Origin: an uncultured Ruminococcus sp.
Lineage (GTDB): Bacteria; Bacillota; Clostridia; Oscillospirales; Acutalibacteraceae
Direction of reading: 5' to 3'
Length of the DNA: 64,000 nt
Assembly: GCA_902799245.1 (NCBI GenBank)
Contig: CADBZY010000006.1
Span: 1 to 64,000, forward strand
Under the pieces are notes generated by a model. That model was not told the origin of the DNA, searched no databases, and worked only from the letters and a program-made list of their open reading frames with translations. The translations under genes and the position numbers were made by a program. Of the stretch, positions 13,654 through 22,903 are shown one piece after another; position 1 is the stretch's first letter; each line of letters begins with the position of its first letter.

Positions 13654-14772
13654 TCACATCAGCCACATGAGCCACATCACGAGCAGCGCGACAGCGGCGA
13701 CCGCGCCGCCAATGCCGAACATCCACTTGAAGAAGGCGCCCCCGTCCATCGGCAGATTGCCGACGAATTTACCGGTCTGACCGTTCATGGCAAAGAGGTA
13801 GTTCTGTCCGTTCCATGTGGTCGTCATGAGCCAGACGGGGAAAAGCGCGTACTTTGCCTTGGCGTTGTTGAGCTGGATATTCTTGTTTTCAATGCGGTAA
13901 TTGGTGTAGCCCGTCACCGTCGTTGCGAATTCATTCTCGGTGGTCTTGCAGACGCGCTGGTTGGCACGCGGCACGCTCTGCATCTCCGATACGTCGTACT
14001 TGTCGGCAAGATAGCCCGAGAGGTACGCCGTCTGAAAATCCACCGCCTGATTTAAATCAAACGGTTCCAGCGATTCGGTGATGTCGTTGTCTATCTTTGA
14101 GCTGCTGTCCACAGGAATATTTTCAAAATTCATCGTTCCCTTGCGCACCACCGAGAAATAGCTTGTGTCGGTGTAAATATAATCGCGATCCATCCATGTG
14201 CGCACCTTGGTGGCGCGGTAATTGAACTGCGCGTTCGCCTCGCTGGTGAAAAGCCAGAAGGGGACGTACACGCCCTTGATCTCCTCGATGTGGCTGTCCT
14301 TGCTGAACGCCTTGGGAAGAAGCGCCTTGCCCTTGAGGTGATTCTTGAACGCCGCGACAGCCGCCTCCTTGTCGAGCTTGAAGGGGATGATGAGGTCGGG
14401 GCGCAGGTCGCCGGCAAAATGCCCCATCATCACCACGGGATTGCCGCAGAAGGGGCAATGCGTCGCCGCGGTGGTCTTGTCGCAGATGATCTCGCCGCCG
14501 CAGGAATGGCAGCTGAATATCAGCATGTTCTTCGTTTCGTCTTCGTTCCAGTGAGCCGACTGCGCCCTGTCCCATTCCATCTGGGTCGGCGTCTGGTCAT
14601 TGAGCACCGCGTCGTAATTTTTCAGGGTATCCATTTCAAATTCCGTGTCGCAGAAGGGACACTTCATTTTCTGTATGCTGCTGTCAAATTCAATCTTGCC
14701 GCCGCAGCAGGGGCATTTGTATTCCAGTACCGTATCCGCGTGCACCGTTTCTGTATGCAGATTATCAGCCAT
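13654..14772 (-). CDS. Zinc-ribbon membrane protein, YdjG-like
   Basis: A 372-residue protein. The N-terminus has two zinc-ribbon modules (YKCPCCGGKIEF with MKCPFCDTEF, and FSCHSCGGEIIC with THCPFCGNPV) of TFIIB-type appearance. A long soluble domain (GVYVPFWLFTSEANAQF) follows, and one or two membrane helices end the chain (GGAVAAVALLVMWLM). It matches YdjG of Bacillus, the partner of YdjH and YdjI. The ATG at 14772 is chosen since GGAGAG lies 11 bases before it; the frame extends 15 codons further upstream without a ribosome site. The TPM gene follows with a 16-base gap, so the genes form one operon. Confidence 0.87.
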   Translation of the reverse strand: MADNLHTETVHADTVLEYKCPCCGGKIEFDSSIQKMKCPFCDTEFEMDTLKNYDAVLNDQTPTQMEWDRAQSAHWNEDETKNMLIFSCHSCGGEIICDKTTAATHCPFCGNPVVMMGHFAGDLRPDLIIPFKLDKEAAVAAFKNHLKGKALLPKAFSKDSHIEEIKGVYVPFWLFTSEANAQFNYRATKVRTWMDRDYIYTDTSYFSVVRKGTMNFENIPVDSSSKIDNDITESLEPFDLNQAVDFQTAYLSGYLADKYDVSEMQSVPRANQRVCKTTENEFATTVTGYTNYRIENKNIQLNNAKAKYALFPVWLMTTTWNGQNYLFAMNGQTGKFVGNLPMDGGAFFKWMFGIGGAVAAVALLVMWLMWLM

Positions 14773-14872
14773 TAGTAAAAACTCTCCTCTTGTCAAACAA
14801 GCCGCCGGTTCCGTCAAAGCGACGTAAACCGACGGCCTGCTTTTTTATTTGTCAATGATATGCGTGAGGGAA

Positions 14873-16228
14873 TTATTTGATGTCCTTCTCGTCGAAGATG
14901 TCGCCGCACTCAGGGCAGAATCTCGGAGGATTGTGCGGATCTTCCGGCTCCCAGCCGCACTTGTCGCAACGGTAGAGAGGCGCTCCGGCGGGCTTGGGCT
15001 GACCGCAGTTCATGCAGAATTTGCCCTGGTTCACCGTGCCGCATTTCGGGCAGTTCCAGCCGGCTGCCTGGGGCTGCTGTTTGCCGCAGTTCATGCAGAA
15101 TTTGCCGGTGTTGGTCGTGCCGCATTCGCATTGCCAGCCGCCCTGCGGGTCTGCCTGCTTGGGCTGTGCCGCTCTCTGTGCAGCCGCCTGCGCTTCCGCC
15201 TGCTGACGTGCCGCCTGCTGCTGGGCGCTCATTTCAAAGAGCTGCTGCGCGTTGATGCCGCCGGCGTTCTGCGCCATGCCCATGCCGAGGAAGGCGTTCA
15301 TGGAGCCGCCCTTGTTCTTGGCGGCGTCCTTCATCGCGTCGGCCTGCGCCTGGGTAAGGGTAGCCGCTGCCATGCCGGGATCGCGGTTGATGGCGGCGCG
15401 CTGCGCCTGCTTGATGAGTTCCATATCCTCCGGCGGGAGGTTGAGGTTTTTAAAGGCAACCGATACAACGGCGATACCTCTGAGTTCCAGCCATTTCTGA
15501 CTGAGAATCTCGTTCATTGCGTTGCAAAGATCCTCCACACGCGCCGGAATCTCATTCGGGCGGATCTGCATAGCAGACATTTGGGCGAAAGAGGGCTGCA
15601 GGGCGCTGGTGAATTCCGATTTGAGCTGCGCGTCGATTTCCTTGCGCTTGAAGGAATCGGCGACATTGCCGCAGACGTTGGTGTAGAAGAGCAGCGGATT
15701 CTTGATCTTGTAGGAATAATAGCCGCTGCAGCGGATGGAAACGTCAATATCGAGGTTGATGTTCTTATCCACAATGCGGAAGGGAACCGGATCGGAGGTG
15801 CCGAAGGGGTTTTCCATAATTTCCTTCATATTGAAGTAATAGACGCGCTGATCCTTGCCGGTGTCGCCGCCGTAGGTGAAGCGCTTGCCGATCAGCTTGA
15901 AGGTATTGAGTATGCTCTGACCGAAGCTGCCCGCAAAGATGCTCGGTTCGGTGGAGGTGTCGTATGTATATTCGCCGGGGATTTCGCAGTATTCCACGAC
16001 CTTGCCCTGCTCGACGATAATCATCGCCTGTCCGTCCGCTACCGCGATGCCGGAGCCGTTGGAGATGATGTTGTCGTTGCCCCTGGTGTTGGAGGAACGG
16101 GAAGTGATTCTCTTCTGTCCCTTGACCACGAGCGTGTCCATCGGAATGGCTTCACAATAGAAGAATTCCTTCCACTGGTCGGCAAGAACACCGCCGACTG
16201 CGCCAACTGCTGCTTTAATAAGTCCCAT
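14873..16228 (-). CDS. SPFH-domain protein with zinc ribbons, YdjI-like (virion core protein family)
   Basis: A 451-residue protein beginning MGLIKAAVGAVGGVLADQWK, the typical YdjI start. The SPFH-like region (about 30-290) ends in the AINRDPGMAAATLTQAQADA helix. A Gln/Ala-rich linker (about 325-350) leads to three zinc-ribbon modules (CECGTTNTGKFCMNCG, CPKCGTVNQGKFCMNCG, CDKCGWEPEDPH...CPECG). In Bacillus YdjI acts with YdjG and YdjH at the membrane and is needed for localisation of stress proteins. It is the first gene of the three. The linker and ribbons are longer than in the simple family members. Confidence 0.9.
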   Translation of the reverse strand: MGLIKAAVGAVGGVLADQWKEFFYCEAIPMDTLVVKGQKRITSRSSNTRGNDNIISNGSGIAVADGQAMIIVEQGKVVEYCEIPGEYTYDTSTEPSIFAGSFGQSILNTFKLIGKRFTYGGDTGKDQRVYYFNMKEIMENPFGTSDPVPFRIVDKNINLDIDVSIRCSGYYSYKIKNPLLFYTNVCGNVADSFKRKEIDAQLKSEFTSALQPSFAQMSAMQIRPNEIPARVEDLCNAMNEILSQKWLELRGIAVVSVAFKNLNLPPEDMELIKQAQRAAINRDPGMAAATLTQAQADAMKDAAKNKGGSMNAFLGMGMAQNAGGINAQQLFEMSAQQQAARQQAEAQAAAQRAAQPKQADPQGGWQCECGTTNTGKFCMNCGKQQPQAAGWNCPKCGTVNQGKFCMNCGQPKPAGAPLYRCDKCGWEPEDPHNPPRFCPECGDIFDEKDIK

Positions 16229-16269
16229 ATTGCATGAAACCCCTTTCGTTTGTACTGTTTTTTTATATT

Positions 16270-16375
16270 AAGCCTGTAGGCTAATAAGCGCTCACATTCG
16301 TTCGCTTAGTGAATAGTGAATGGTGAATAATGAATAGTGAATAACGTCGGAAGCCCTTCGGGCTTGGAATATATG
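16270..16375 (+). repeat. Dispersed TGAATAG-type repeat
   Basis: GC hairpin (GCGCTCACATTCGTTCGC region), then TAGTGAATAGTGAATGGTGAA-like units at about 16308-16343, then the hairpin AGCCCTTCGGGCT and TTGGAATA. Same module order as the copies at 18537 and 51768. Confidence 0.85.
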
Positions 16376-16384
16376 GCTGGCCAC

Positions 16385-16972
16385 TCATTCAAATTCTGAC
16401 TTTCTGCCGGATTCCCTTTTGTATTCCTCGGACTGCATATATTCGGCGTACCAGTCGTGGCCTTCCACTTCGGGATAGGAAGCCGACTGCGGTGCGTGCC
16501 AAGGTTGCGGTTCGCCGCCGGACGTCTCGTCCTGGTATTCCCCGGACTGAACGTTCTCGGCGTTCCAGTCGTGACCTTCCACCGCGTAGGCGCTGCTGTA
16601 GCCTGCTTTCACTTTTTCTTCCTTCTGACGGGTGGCGGAATAGGGATTTTTGTTGGGCGTGTTTTCGTCCACATGCACCACCGTGCCGCCGCTATGTCCT
16701 GAGGAAACACCGCCCGACATGGAGACAAGCATTCTCAGCAGCCGGACAATGGCCGTCATCACTATCGCGGCAAGCGGCCACAGCGCCAGAGCGATCCAGA
16801 ACACCCACAGCGGAGGGAATCCGAACGCAAGATAAGCCGCCAGCAGCAGCCACGCCGGTATCGACCACCGGAAATTGAGCAGCATATTGATCAGACACAC
16901 CGTGATAAAGCTGCCTGTACGGCTGGTCTGTCTGAGAAATATGCTTGCGATCCGACTGCCCATCTTCCCCAC
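16385..16972 (-). CDS. Membrane protein with two C-terminal EGHDW repeats, upstream of the YdjGHI-like operon
   Basis: A 195-residue protein of no family known to me. After a basic N-terminus come two or three hydrophobic segments (about 22-75). The C-terminal half is hydrophilic and holds a repeated unit: EGHDWNAENVQSGEY at about 133 and EGHDWYAEYMQSEEY at about 169. No signal cleavage site is clear. It lies 157 bases upstream of the YdjI-like gene on the same strand, separated by a dispersed repeat. It may therefore be a further part of the same membrane system. The acidic tail repeats look like a docking motif, but no partner can be named. Confidence 0.75.
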   Translation of the reverse strand: MGKMGSRIASIFLRQTSRTGSFITVCLINMLLNFRWSIPAWLLLAAYLAFGFPPLWVFWIALALWPLAAIVMTAIVRLLRMLVSMSGGVSSGHSGGTVVHVDENTPNKNPYSATRQKEEKVKAGYSSAYAVEGHDWNAENVQSGEYQDETSGGEPQPWHAPQSASYPEVEGHDWYAEYMQSEEYKRESGRKSEFE

Positions 16973-17177
16973 TCCCTGTATACTTTATTGCACTTTTCTA
17001 AATTATATCACACCTGATGCAGATGTGCAAGATGTTTTTTTGGACTTTGTGCTTCACGAATTCTTCACAAATCATTTTAAGTAGGCTAAAGGTTGCGTTT
17101 TTATAATAAAGCCATCAAAAGCGAAAGCACCATAGAAAAGGGAGCAAATCAAAATCGCTTTCACAGGAGGTAACATT

Positions 17178-18536
17178 ATGAAAAACTTCAAGAACATGTC
17201 AGAAATCGTCAAGGCTGAAAATCAGAAGAAAAAGAATCTCAGAATCTATATCGCCGCGCTGCTTGCGGTACAAATGCTCATGCTGCCCATGTCGGGCTGC
17301 ACGGTGGCATCCGGCGCATCTTCGGCGGCAGGAACGTCCAACAGCTCCTCCGCGGTCGTGACGCTGCGGAGCGACGATGAAGCGACGGTTTCCACCGCCC
17401 AAAAGACATCCGGCAGCGGACTTTCCGCGGACGAATTATTCACCGAGCGAGACCTTGCGCAGAATCCCGACCTCAGCGAGGCAAAGGAGCTCACGCTGCA
17501 ATCCGGCAAGGACATCACCATCTCCAAAGCCGGCGTCTATCACATCACCGGCAGCGCGGAAGACTGCACCGTCATTGTGGACGCGGGCGACGAGGACAAG
17601 GTGCAGATCGTGCTGGACGGCGTGACGGTCACCAATTCCGACGCGCCCTGCATTTACGTCAAGAACGCTGACAAGGTATTTGTCACCCTGACCGGCGACA
17701 ATTCGCTCTCCGTCACAGGCAAATTCACCGCTGACGGCGACACCAACACCGACGGCGTTATCTTCTCCAAGGACAACATCACGCTGAACGGCATAGGCTC
17801 GCTCACCATCAGTTCCACGGATAACGGCATCGTCGGCAAGGACGACCTCAAGATCACAGGCGGCACCTACAGGATCACCGCCGCTTCCAAGGCGATTGAA
17901 GCCAACGATTCCATCCGCATTTCCGACGGCACCTTCACCATCAAGGCAGGCACCGACGGACTCCACGCGGAAAATGAGGACGACGACACCCTCGGTTATA
18001 TCTACATCGGCGGCGGCAGCTTCTCAATGAATGTCGGTGACGACGGCATCCACGGCACTTCTGTGGTGCAGATCGACGGCGGTCAATTCACCATCAACGC
18101 GGCGGAATGTATTGAAGGCACCTACATCCGCATCAACGACGGCACCTTCGACCTTTCCAGCTCGGACGACGGCATCAACGCCGCGAAGAAATCCAATTCC
18201 TACACGCCCACCGTTGAGATTAACGGAGGCACCATCAACATCACCATGAGCGCCGGCGACACCGACGGCATTGACTCCAACGGCAATATCATCATAAACG
18301 GCGGCACCATCAGCGTCAGCGGCAATTCCACCTTCGACTACGACGGCACGGCGCAGTTCAACGGCGGCACCATCTATTGCAACGGTCAGCAGGTCACTGA
18401 GATACCCAATCAGATGATGGGCGGCAGAGGCGGCATGGGCGGCAATATGGGCGGCTTCGGCGGCAGAGGCAATATGGGCGGTCAAGACGGCAACGCCAAC
18501 AACGGCGGCAGAATGGGCGGCAGACGCAGAGGATAA
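17178..18536 (+). CDS. Secreted lipoprotein with beta-helix carbohydrate-binding domain, Cthe_2159-like
   Basis: A 452-residue protein with a lipobox (LMLPMSGC, Cys near 41) after an unusually long, basic N-terminus. The main part (about 110-405) is a right-handed beta-helix built of short strands with repeating GGT/DGT turns (ISDGTFTIKAGTDGLHAEN, then VQIDGGQFTINAAE). This is the pattern of the Cthe_2159 carbohydrate-binding family, which binds polysaccharides such as pectin-type acids. The C-terminal tail is Gly/Met/Arg-rich (GGRGGMGGNMGG). The GGAGG site 7 bases before the ATG fixes the start. It is probably displayed on the cell surface. Confidence 0.88.
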   Translation: MKNFKNMSEIVKAENQKKKNLRIYIAALLAVQMLMLPMSGCTVASGASSAAGTSNSSSAVVTLRSDDEATVSTAQKTSGSGLSADELFTERDLAQNPDLSEAKELTLQSGKDITISKAGVYHITGSAEDCTVIVDAGDEDKVQIVLDGVTVTNSDAPCIYVKNADKVFVTLTGDNSLSVTGKFTADGDTNTDGVIFSKDNITLNGIGSLTISSTDNGIVGKDDLKITGGTYRITAASKAIEANDSIRISDGTFTIKAGTDGLHAENEDDDTLGYIYIGGGSFSMNVGDDGIHGTSVVQIDGGQFTINAAECIEGTYIRINDGTFDLSSSDDGINAAKKSNSYTPTVEINGGTINITMSAGDTDGIDSNGNIIINGGTISVSGNSTFDYDGTAQFNGGTIYCNGQQVTEIPNQMMGGRGGMGGNMGGFGGRGNMGGQDGNANNGGRMGGRRRG

Positions 18537-18640
18537 GGGCGCTCGCTCACATTCGTTCGCTCGCTTAGATAATAGAGAATAGAGAATAAATAATAGATAA
18601 TAGTTTCGGAAGGGCTTCGCCCTTGGAATTATAAAATTGG
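18537..18640 (+). repeat. Dispersed TGAATAG-type repeat, degenerate copy
   Basis: Directly after the stop of the beta-helix gene: GC hairpin, CTTAGATAATAGAGAATAGA-like units, the hairpin AAGGGCTTCGCCCTT and TTGGAAT. The unit has drifted to GATAATA here. Confidence 0.8.
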
Positions 18641-18686
18641 CGGGAACGCGCTCTGGTTTCGGGGTGCGTTTCCGCTTTTTTGATAC
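18641..18686 (+). terminator. Terminator after the beta-helix lipoprotein gene
   Basis: GCGGGAACGC (about 18642-18651) pairs with GCGTTTCCGC (about 18666-18675), followed by TTTTTT. A near copy of the same stem follows the next gene at about 20199. Confidence 0.8.
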
Positions 18687-18715
18687 CGATTTGTGTTGGG
18701 TTGATGTGGATTTGA

Positions 18716-18744
18716 TTGACATTGCTGCCGTAATATGATAGTAT
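18716..18744 (+). promoter_or_regulatory. Sigma-A promoter of the 18805 lipoprotein gene
   Basis: TTGACA (18716-18721), 17 bases, TAGTAT (18739-18744); the gene starts 61 bases downstream behind an AAAGGAG site. Confidence 0.85.
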
Positions 18745-18804
18745 GGAAGGTGATAAAACCGTTTTATTTTCTGCTTATCGGTTTCGACAGAAAGGAGCAG
18801 CATC

Positions 18805-20151
18805 ATGTACACACATTCAAACTCTCATAAAAGGACAAAATTCCTGCAAACCGTCACGGTCTTCATGATGGCATTTGCTTTCATGTTCACTCTGGTTTCA
18901 TGCGGCGATCAGGACAGGCAAGGCGCAGACAGTTCCCAATTCAAGCCTCTTGATAGTCTGCAATGTTCCGACAGCCTTTTGGGCGAAGCGATTCCCTATG
19001 ACGGCGCGGTGTATTACACAAAAATCACAATGGTAGATTCCGATTTCTATCCTGTGCCGATGGAGCTGTGCTGCAGCAAAGACGGCAAGGAAACCGTGCT
19101 GTTTGACGCCATGCGCTATTTCAGTGAATCCACCAGCGGTTGCAGCATCACCAGTGATTTCGCCATTGCCAACAACAAAATCTTCTTCATCGCTTACGAC
19201 TGGGAGGGCGGTTCCTATTTCTTTGTGTATGACCTCTCCGCCAAAAAGCTGAAAAAGCTCAAAGGAATCAAAAACGCCAACAACATTGTGGGACTGTCCT
19301 CCGACGGCAATTCCCTTGTGTTCTGCGAATATGATGAAAATCAGTGGCCTGATACACTGACATACTACGTCGTTGACACCACCCAAAGCACACCGTCCGT
19401 CGGCAAGGGCGTGAAGACATATTCCTGCGAAATGCGCGACGGTACGATTTATTATTCCAAATACAACGCTTCCGGCAAAACCTTCGATCTTTACAAAGCC
19501 GCGCCCGACGGAACGGAAACAACAAAGCTCGGCACCTTCAAAGCGCCAAAGCTCGTCAAAAACAAAGAGGGTGATTACGAAAACGCCGTTTACAGCGCCG
19601 CGGATTATGTGATCCGGAAAATTGAAGGAAAAGAATACGTATATTATTCCTACACACTCACTTACGATAACCCGAATAAGCAATCCAAAAAATGGATCGC
19701 CCGGGCAAGTCTGGACGGCAGCGAAAGCGAATTGCTGATAGAGGGAAAGAGTTTCGATGAATACAAGGATTATTTCATCAATGATGACGGAAGTGTATCA
19801 CCCAATAATTTCAATGAAAAATGGAGCGACGACATCAATTATAATTCCGACGAAAACTATTATTATGTTCTCCGTAAAAACAACGTGTATTCCATTCAAA
19901 AATCAGACGGTTCATCCCTCCTGATTCTCAAAAAGAAGGAATACGAGGACTATTGCAAAAACGCCGATACCGTTTATCTTTCAGGCGTTGATCTGTTTGA
20001 CGGCAAAGCCTATATAAGATTATTCTATGACTTTGAAGACAGCTATCAATCAGAAGGGACTCCTCCCGGCGGTTTTCTGCTGGAAAAGGATCTGAAAAGC
20101 GGTGAAATCAAGCTGCTCTACCGGTACCAGCGACTGGCCCCGAAAGAATAG
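18805..20151 (+). CDS. Putative lipoprotein with beta-propeller-like repeats (DUF5050-like)
   Basis: A 448-residue protein with signal segment and lipobox (FTLVSCG, Cys near 33). The mature part is built of repeated short strands with pairs such as GAVYYTKITMVDSDF, NKIFFIAYDWEGGSYFF and DGTIYYSKYNASGKTF. This is typical of extracellular beta-propeller-like domains annotated as DUF5050 in Clostridia. No catalytic motif is visible. It has its own promoter at 18716-18744 and a terminator at 20199. Probably surface-bound, role unknown. Confidence 0.75.
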   Translation: MYTHSNSHKRTKFLQTVTVFMMAFAFMFTLVSCGDQDRQGADSSQFKPLDSLQCSDSLLGEAIPYDGAVYYTKITMVDSDFYPVPMELCCSKDGKETVLFDAMRYFSESTSGCSITSDFAIANNKIFFIAYDWEGGSYFFVYDLSAKKLKKLKGIKNANNIVGLSSDGNSLVFCEYDENQWPDTLTYYVVDTTQSTPSVGKGVKTYSCEMRDGTIYYSKYNASGKTFDLYKAAPDGTETTKLGTFKAPKLVKNKEGDYENAVYSAADYVIRKIEGKEYVYYSYTLTYDNPNKQSKKWIARASLDGSESELLIEGKSFDEYKDYFINDDGSVSPNNFNEKWSDDINYNSDENYYYVLRKNNVYSIQKSDGSSLLILKKKEYEDYCKNADTVYLSGVDLFDGKAYIRLFYDFEDSYQSEGTPPGGFLLEKDLKSGEIKLLYRYQRLAPKE

Positions 20152-20198
20152 TATCTTTTCACGACAGTTCCCGAGTCATCACATCATTCATAATAACA

Positions 20199-20242
20199 GC
20201 GGAAACGCGCCCTGTCTGCGGGTGCGTTTCCGCCGTTTTTTG
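20199..20242 (+). terminator. Terminator after the 18805 lipoprotein gene
   Basis: GCGGAAACGC (about 20199-20208) pairs with GCGTTTCCGC (about 20223-20232) and is followed by a T tract. The rest of the gap to 20440 is AT-rich with a TATAAT at 20379-20384, the likely -10 box of nfnA. Confidence 0.8.
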
Positions 20243-20440
20243 TATATATGCATAAAATAATCATCCAGCTGCATAATTTTACTTCAAATGTGTATTTTTG
20301 AAAATAATTCCAGTATTATATGAATTATCTTTTTGAATTTGTTGCAAATTATTCATTTCTTTTTCTGAAAGTATATGATATAATGAAATTTACAATTCTT
20401 TTATGCAAAACACTCTACTCTTATCAGGGAGGAAAATCAC

Positions 20441-21283
20441 ATGTACAAGATCATATCAAAAAGGGAACTGAATCCCACCGTCACTATGATGGACATAGAG
20501 GCTCCGCTCGTCGCCAGGAAGGCGCAGCCGGGACAGTTCATCATCCTGCGCGTCGATGAGGACGGAGAAAGAATTCCCCTTACCGTCGCGGGCTGTGACA
20601 AGGAAAAAGGCACCGTCAAGATAATTTTCCAGATCGTCGGCGCTTCCACTGAACTGCTCAACCACAAGAACGAGGGCGACTTCATTCAGGATTTCGTCGG
20701 CCCGCTCGGCAAAGCCACTCACACCGAGGGTCTCAGGAAGGTCGCTATTGTCGGCGGCGGCGTGGGCTGCGCCATTGCTCTGCCCGTCGCGCAGAAGCTG
20801 CACGAGCTGGGCTGCGAGGTACATTCCATCATCGGCTTCCGCAACAAGGATCTGCTCATTCTGGAGGACGAATTCAAAGCGGCCTCCGACAAGCTCATCA
20901 TCATGACCGACGACGGCAGCTACGGCGAAAAGGGCGTTGTCACCGAGCCGCTCAAGCGACTGATCGAAGGCGGCGAACAGTACGACGAGGTCATCGCCAT
21001 CGGGCCGCTGATCATGATGAAATTTGTTACGCTCACCACCAAGCCCTTCGGCATCAAGACCATCGTTTCCATGAATCCCATCATGATCGACGGCACAGGC
21101 ATGTGCGGCGGCTGTCGTCTGACGGTAGGCGGCAAGACAAAATTCGCCTGCGTGGACGGTCCCGAATTCGACGGCTTTGAGGTGGATTTCGACGAGGCCA
21201 TGAGCCGCGGAATGATGTACCGCGACTTTGAGCAGGAGCAGAGAGAGCACGTCTGCAATCTCTTTAAAAAAGAAGTTCAGTAA
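20441..21283 (+). CDS. nfnA: NfnA, FAD/NAD-binding subunit of NADH-dependent ferredoxin:NADP oxidoreductase
   Basis: A 280-residue protein of the ferredoxin-NADP reductase/PyrK type. An N-terminal FAD domain (PGQFIILRVDEDGERIPLT) and an NAD-binding domain (VAIVGGGVGCAIALPVAQ) are followed by a C-terminal [2Fe-2S] site (GTGMCGGCRLTVGG, then KFACVDGPEFDG). This C-terminal signature is typical of NfnA, which with NfnB performs flavin-based electron bifurcation between NADH, ferredoxin and NADPH. The gene directly downstream is nfnB, 69 bases away on the same strand. GGAGG lies 12 bases before the ATG. Confidence 0.93.
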   Translation: MYKIISKRELNPTVTMMDIEAPLVARKAQPGQFIILRVDEDGERIPLTVAGCDKEKGTVKIIFQIVGASTELLNHKNEGDFIQDFVGPLGKATHTEGLRKVAIVGGGVGCAIALPVAQKLHELGCEVHSIIGFRNKDLLILEDEFKAASDKLIIMTDDGSYGEKGVVTEPLKRLIEGGEQYDEVIAIGPLIMMKFVTLTTKPFGIKTIVSMNPIMIDGTGMCGGCRLTVGGKTKFACVDGPEFDGFEVDFDEAMSRGMMYRDFEQEQREHVCNLFKKEVQ

Positions 21284-21352
21284 TCGGATCAAACCGCTTT
21301 ATCATACAGGCGAATGACAGTTCGCCCGCCAACGGAAAGGAATGGTTTCAAT

Positions 21353-22768
21353 ATGCCAAATATGTCACTGAAAAAGAATCCCATGCCGGTGCAGGATCCC
21401 ATAGAAAGAGGACGCAATTTCAAGGAGGTCGCCCTGGGCTACGATGAAGCGACCGCCCTCGACGAGGCGGCAAGATGCCTCAACTGCAAGAATATGCCCT
21501 GCGTCAGCGGCTGCCCGGTCAACGTACATATCCCCGCATTCATCGCCAAGGTCAGAGAGCTTGACTTCGAGGGCGCTTATCAGGTCATCAACAAGTCCTC
21601 TTCCCTGCCTGCTGTCTGCGGCAGAGTCTGTCCGCAGGAAACACAGTGCGAGAGCAAGTGCGTCAGAGGTATCAAGGGCGAAGCTGTCGGTATCGGCCGT
21701 CTGGAAAGATTTGTCGCCGACTGGCACAACAGCCATTGCACCGAAGCGCCGCAGATTCCCGAGCAGAACGGCCACAAGGTGGCCATCGTCGGTTCCGGCC
21801 CGTCCGGACTGACCTGCGCCGGCGATCTCGCCAAGCTCGGCTACAAGGTCACCGTCTTTGAAGCGCTTCATCTCGCCGGCGGCGTTCTGGTCTACGGCAT
21901 TCCCGAATTCCGTCTGCCAAAGAGCATCGTGCAGAAGGAAGTCGATACCCTGAAAGCACTCGGCGTAGATGTGGAAACCAACGTCGTTATCGGTAAGACA
22001 CTCACCGTCGACGAGCTTTTTGAAATGGGCTACGAGGCAATATTCATCGGCTCCGGCGCAGGTCTGCCGCGATTCATGGGAATCCCCGGCGAAAGCCTGA
22101 AAGGCGTCTACTCCGCCAATGAATTTCTCACCCGCAGCAATCTGATGAAGGCTTACAAATCCGACTCCACCACTCCCATCATGCACGCCAAAAAGGTCGC
22201 CGTCGTCGGCGGCGGCAACGTCGCCATGGACGCTGCGAGAACCGCCCTTCGCATGGGCGCGGAAAAGGTCTACATCGTCTACCGCCGCAGCCTGGAAGAG
22301 CTTCCCGCGCGTAAGGAAGAAGTCGAGCACGCCATGGAAGAAGGCATCGAATTCAAGCTGCTCAACAACCCGACCAGGATCATCGGCTTCGAGAATCCCG
22401 ACGACCGCCGCGACCCCAGAAACGGCTTTGTCACCGGCATCGAATGCATTCAGATGGAGCTGGGCGAGCCTGACGCTTCGGGCAGAAGAAGCCCGGTGGA
22501 GGTACCCGGTTCGGAATTCGTTCTGGATGTCGATTGCGTGATCATCGCCATCGGCACTTCTCCCAATCCCCTGATCAAGTCCACCACCGAGGGTCTTGAC
22601 GTCAACAGGAAGGGCGGTATTGTCGTTGAGGAAGCCACTGGACTGACCTCCCGCGAAGGCGTCTACGCCGGCGGCGATGCCGTTACCGGCGCGGCCACCG
22701 TCATTCTGGCCATGGGCGCAGGCAAGACCGCTGCCAAGGCAATTGACGAATATCTTTCCAACAAATAA
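21353..22768 (+). CDS. nfnB: NfnB, large subunit of NADH-dependent ferredoxin:NADP oxidoreductase (glutamate synthase small-subunit type)
   Basis: A 471-residue GltD-like protein. The N-terminal domain carries the Cys motifs of two [4Fe-4S] clusters (CLNCKNMPCVSGCPV and CGRVCPQETQCESKC). An FAD-binding Rossmann fold (VAIVGSGPSGLTCAGDLAK) and an NADPH-binding fold (VAVVGGGNVAMDAARTALR) follow. Proteins like this are often called glutamate synthase subunit, but pairing with NfnA points to the transhydrogenase NfnAB. The ATG at 21353 is chosen because AAAGGA lies 10 bases upstream; the frame is open 13 codons further without a ribosome site. A strong terminator follows at 22780. Confidence 0.93.
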   Translation: MPNMSLKKNPMPVQDPIERGRNFKEVALGYDEATALDEAARCLNCKNMPCVSGCPVNVHIPAFIAKVRELDFEGAYQVINKSSSLPAVCGRVCPQETQCESKCVRGIKGEAVGIGRLERFVADWHNSHCTEAPQIPEQNGHKVAIVGSGPSGLTCAGDLAKLGYKVTVFEALHLAGGVLVYGIPEFRLPKSIVQKEVDTLKALGVDVETNVVIGKTLTVDELFEMGYEAIFIGSGAGLPRFMGIPGESLKGVYSANEFLTRSNLMKAYKSDSTTPIMHAKKVAVVGGGNVAMDAARTALRMGAEKVYIVYRRSLEELPARKEEVEHAMEEGIEFKLLNNPTRIIGFENPDDRRDPRNGFVTGIECIQMELGEPDASGRRSPVEVPGSEFVLDVDCVIIAIGTSPNPLIKSTTEGLDVNRKGGIVVEEATGLTSREGVYAGGDAVTGAATVILAMGAGKTAAKAIDEYLSNK

Positions 22769-22779
22769 TTTTTCCTGTT

Positions 22780-22822
22780 ACCGGAGCTTTTCCACCCTGC
22801 GCGGAAAAAGCTCCGGTTTTTC
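22780..22822 (+). terminator. Terminator after nfnAB
   Basis: ACCGGAGCTTTTCC (22780-22793) pairs with GGAAAAAGCTCCGGT (22803-22817), followed by a T tract. Confidence 0.92.
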
Positions 22823-22903
22823 TTTTTACTCACGGCAAAAAGTCTTTATTTTTCAAACAAGTGATGGTATAATATAAGCAAAAAACATGAGGAGTTGTTT
22901 CAT

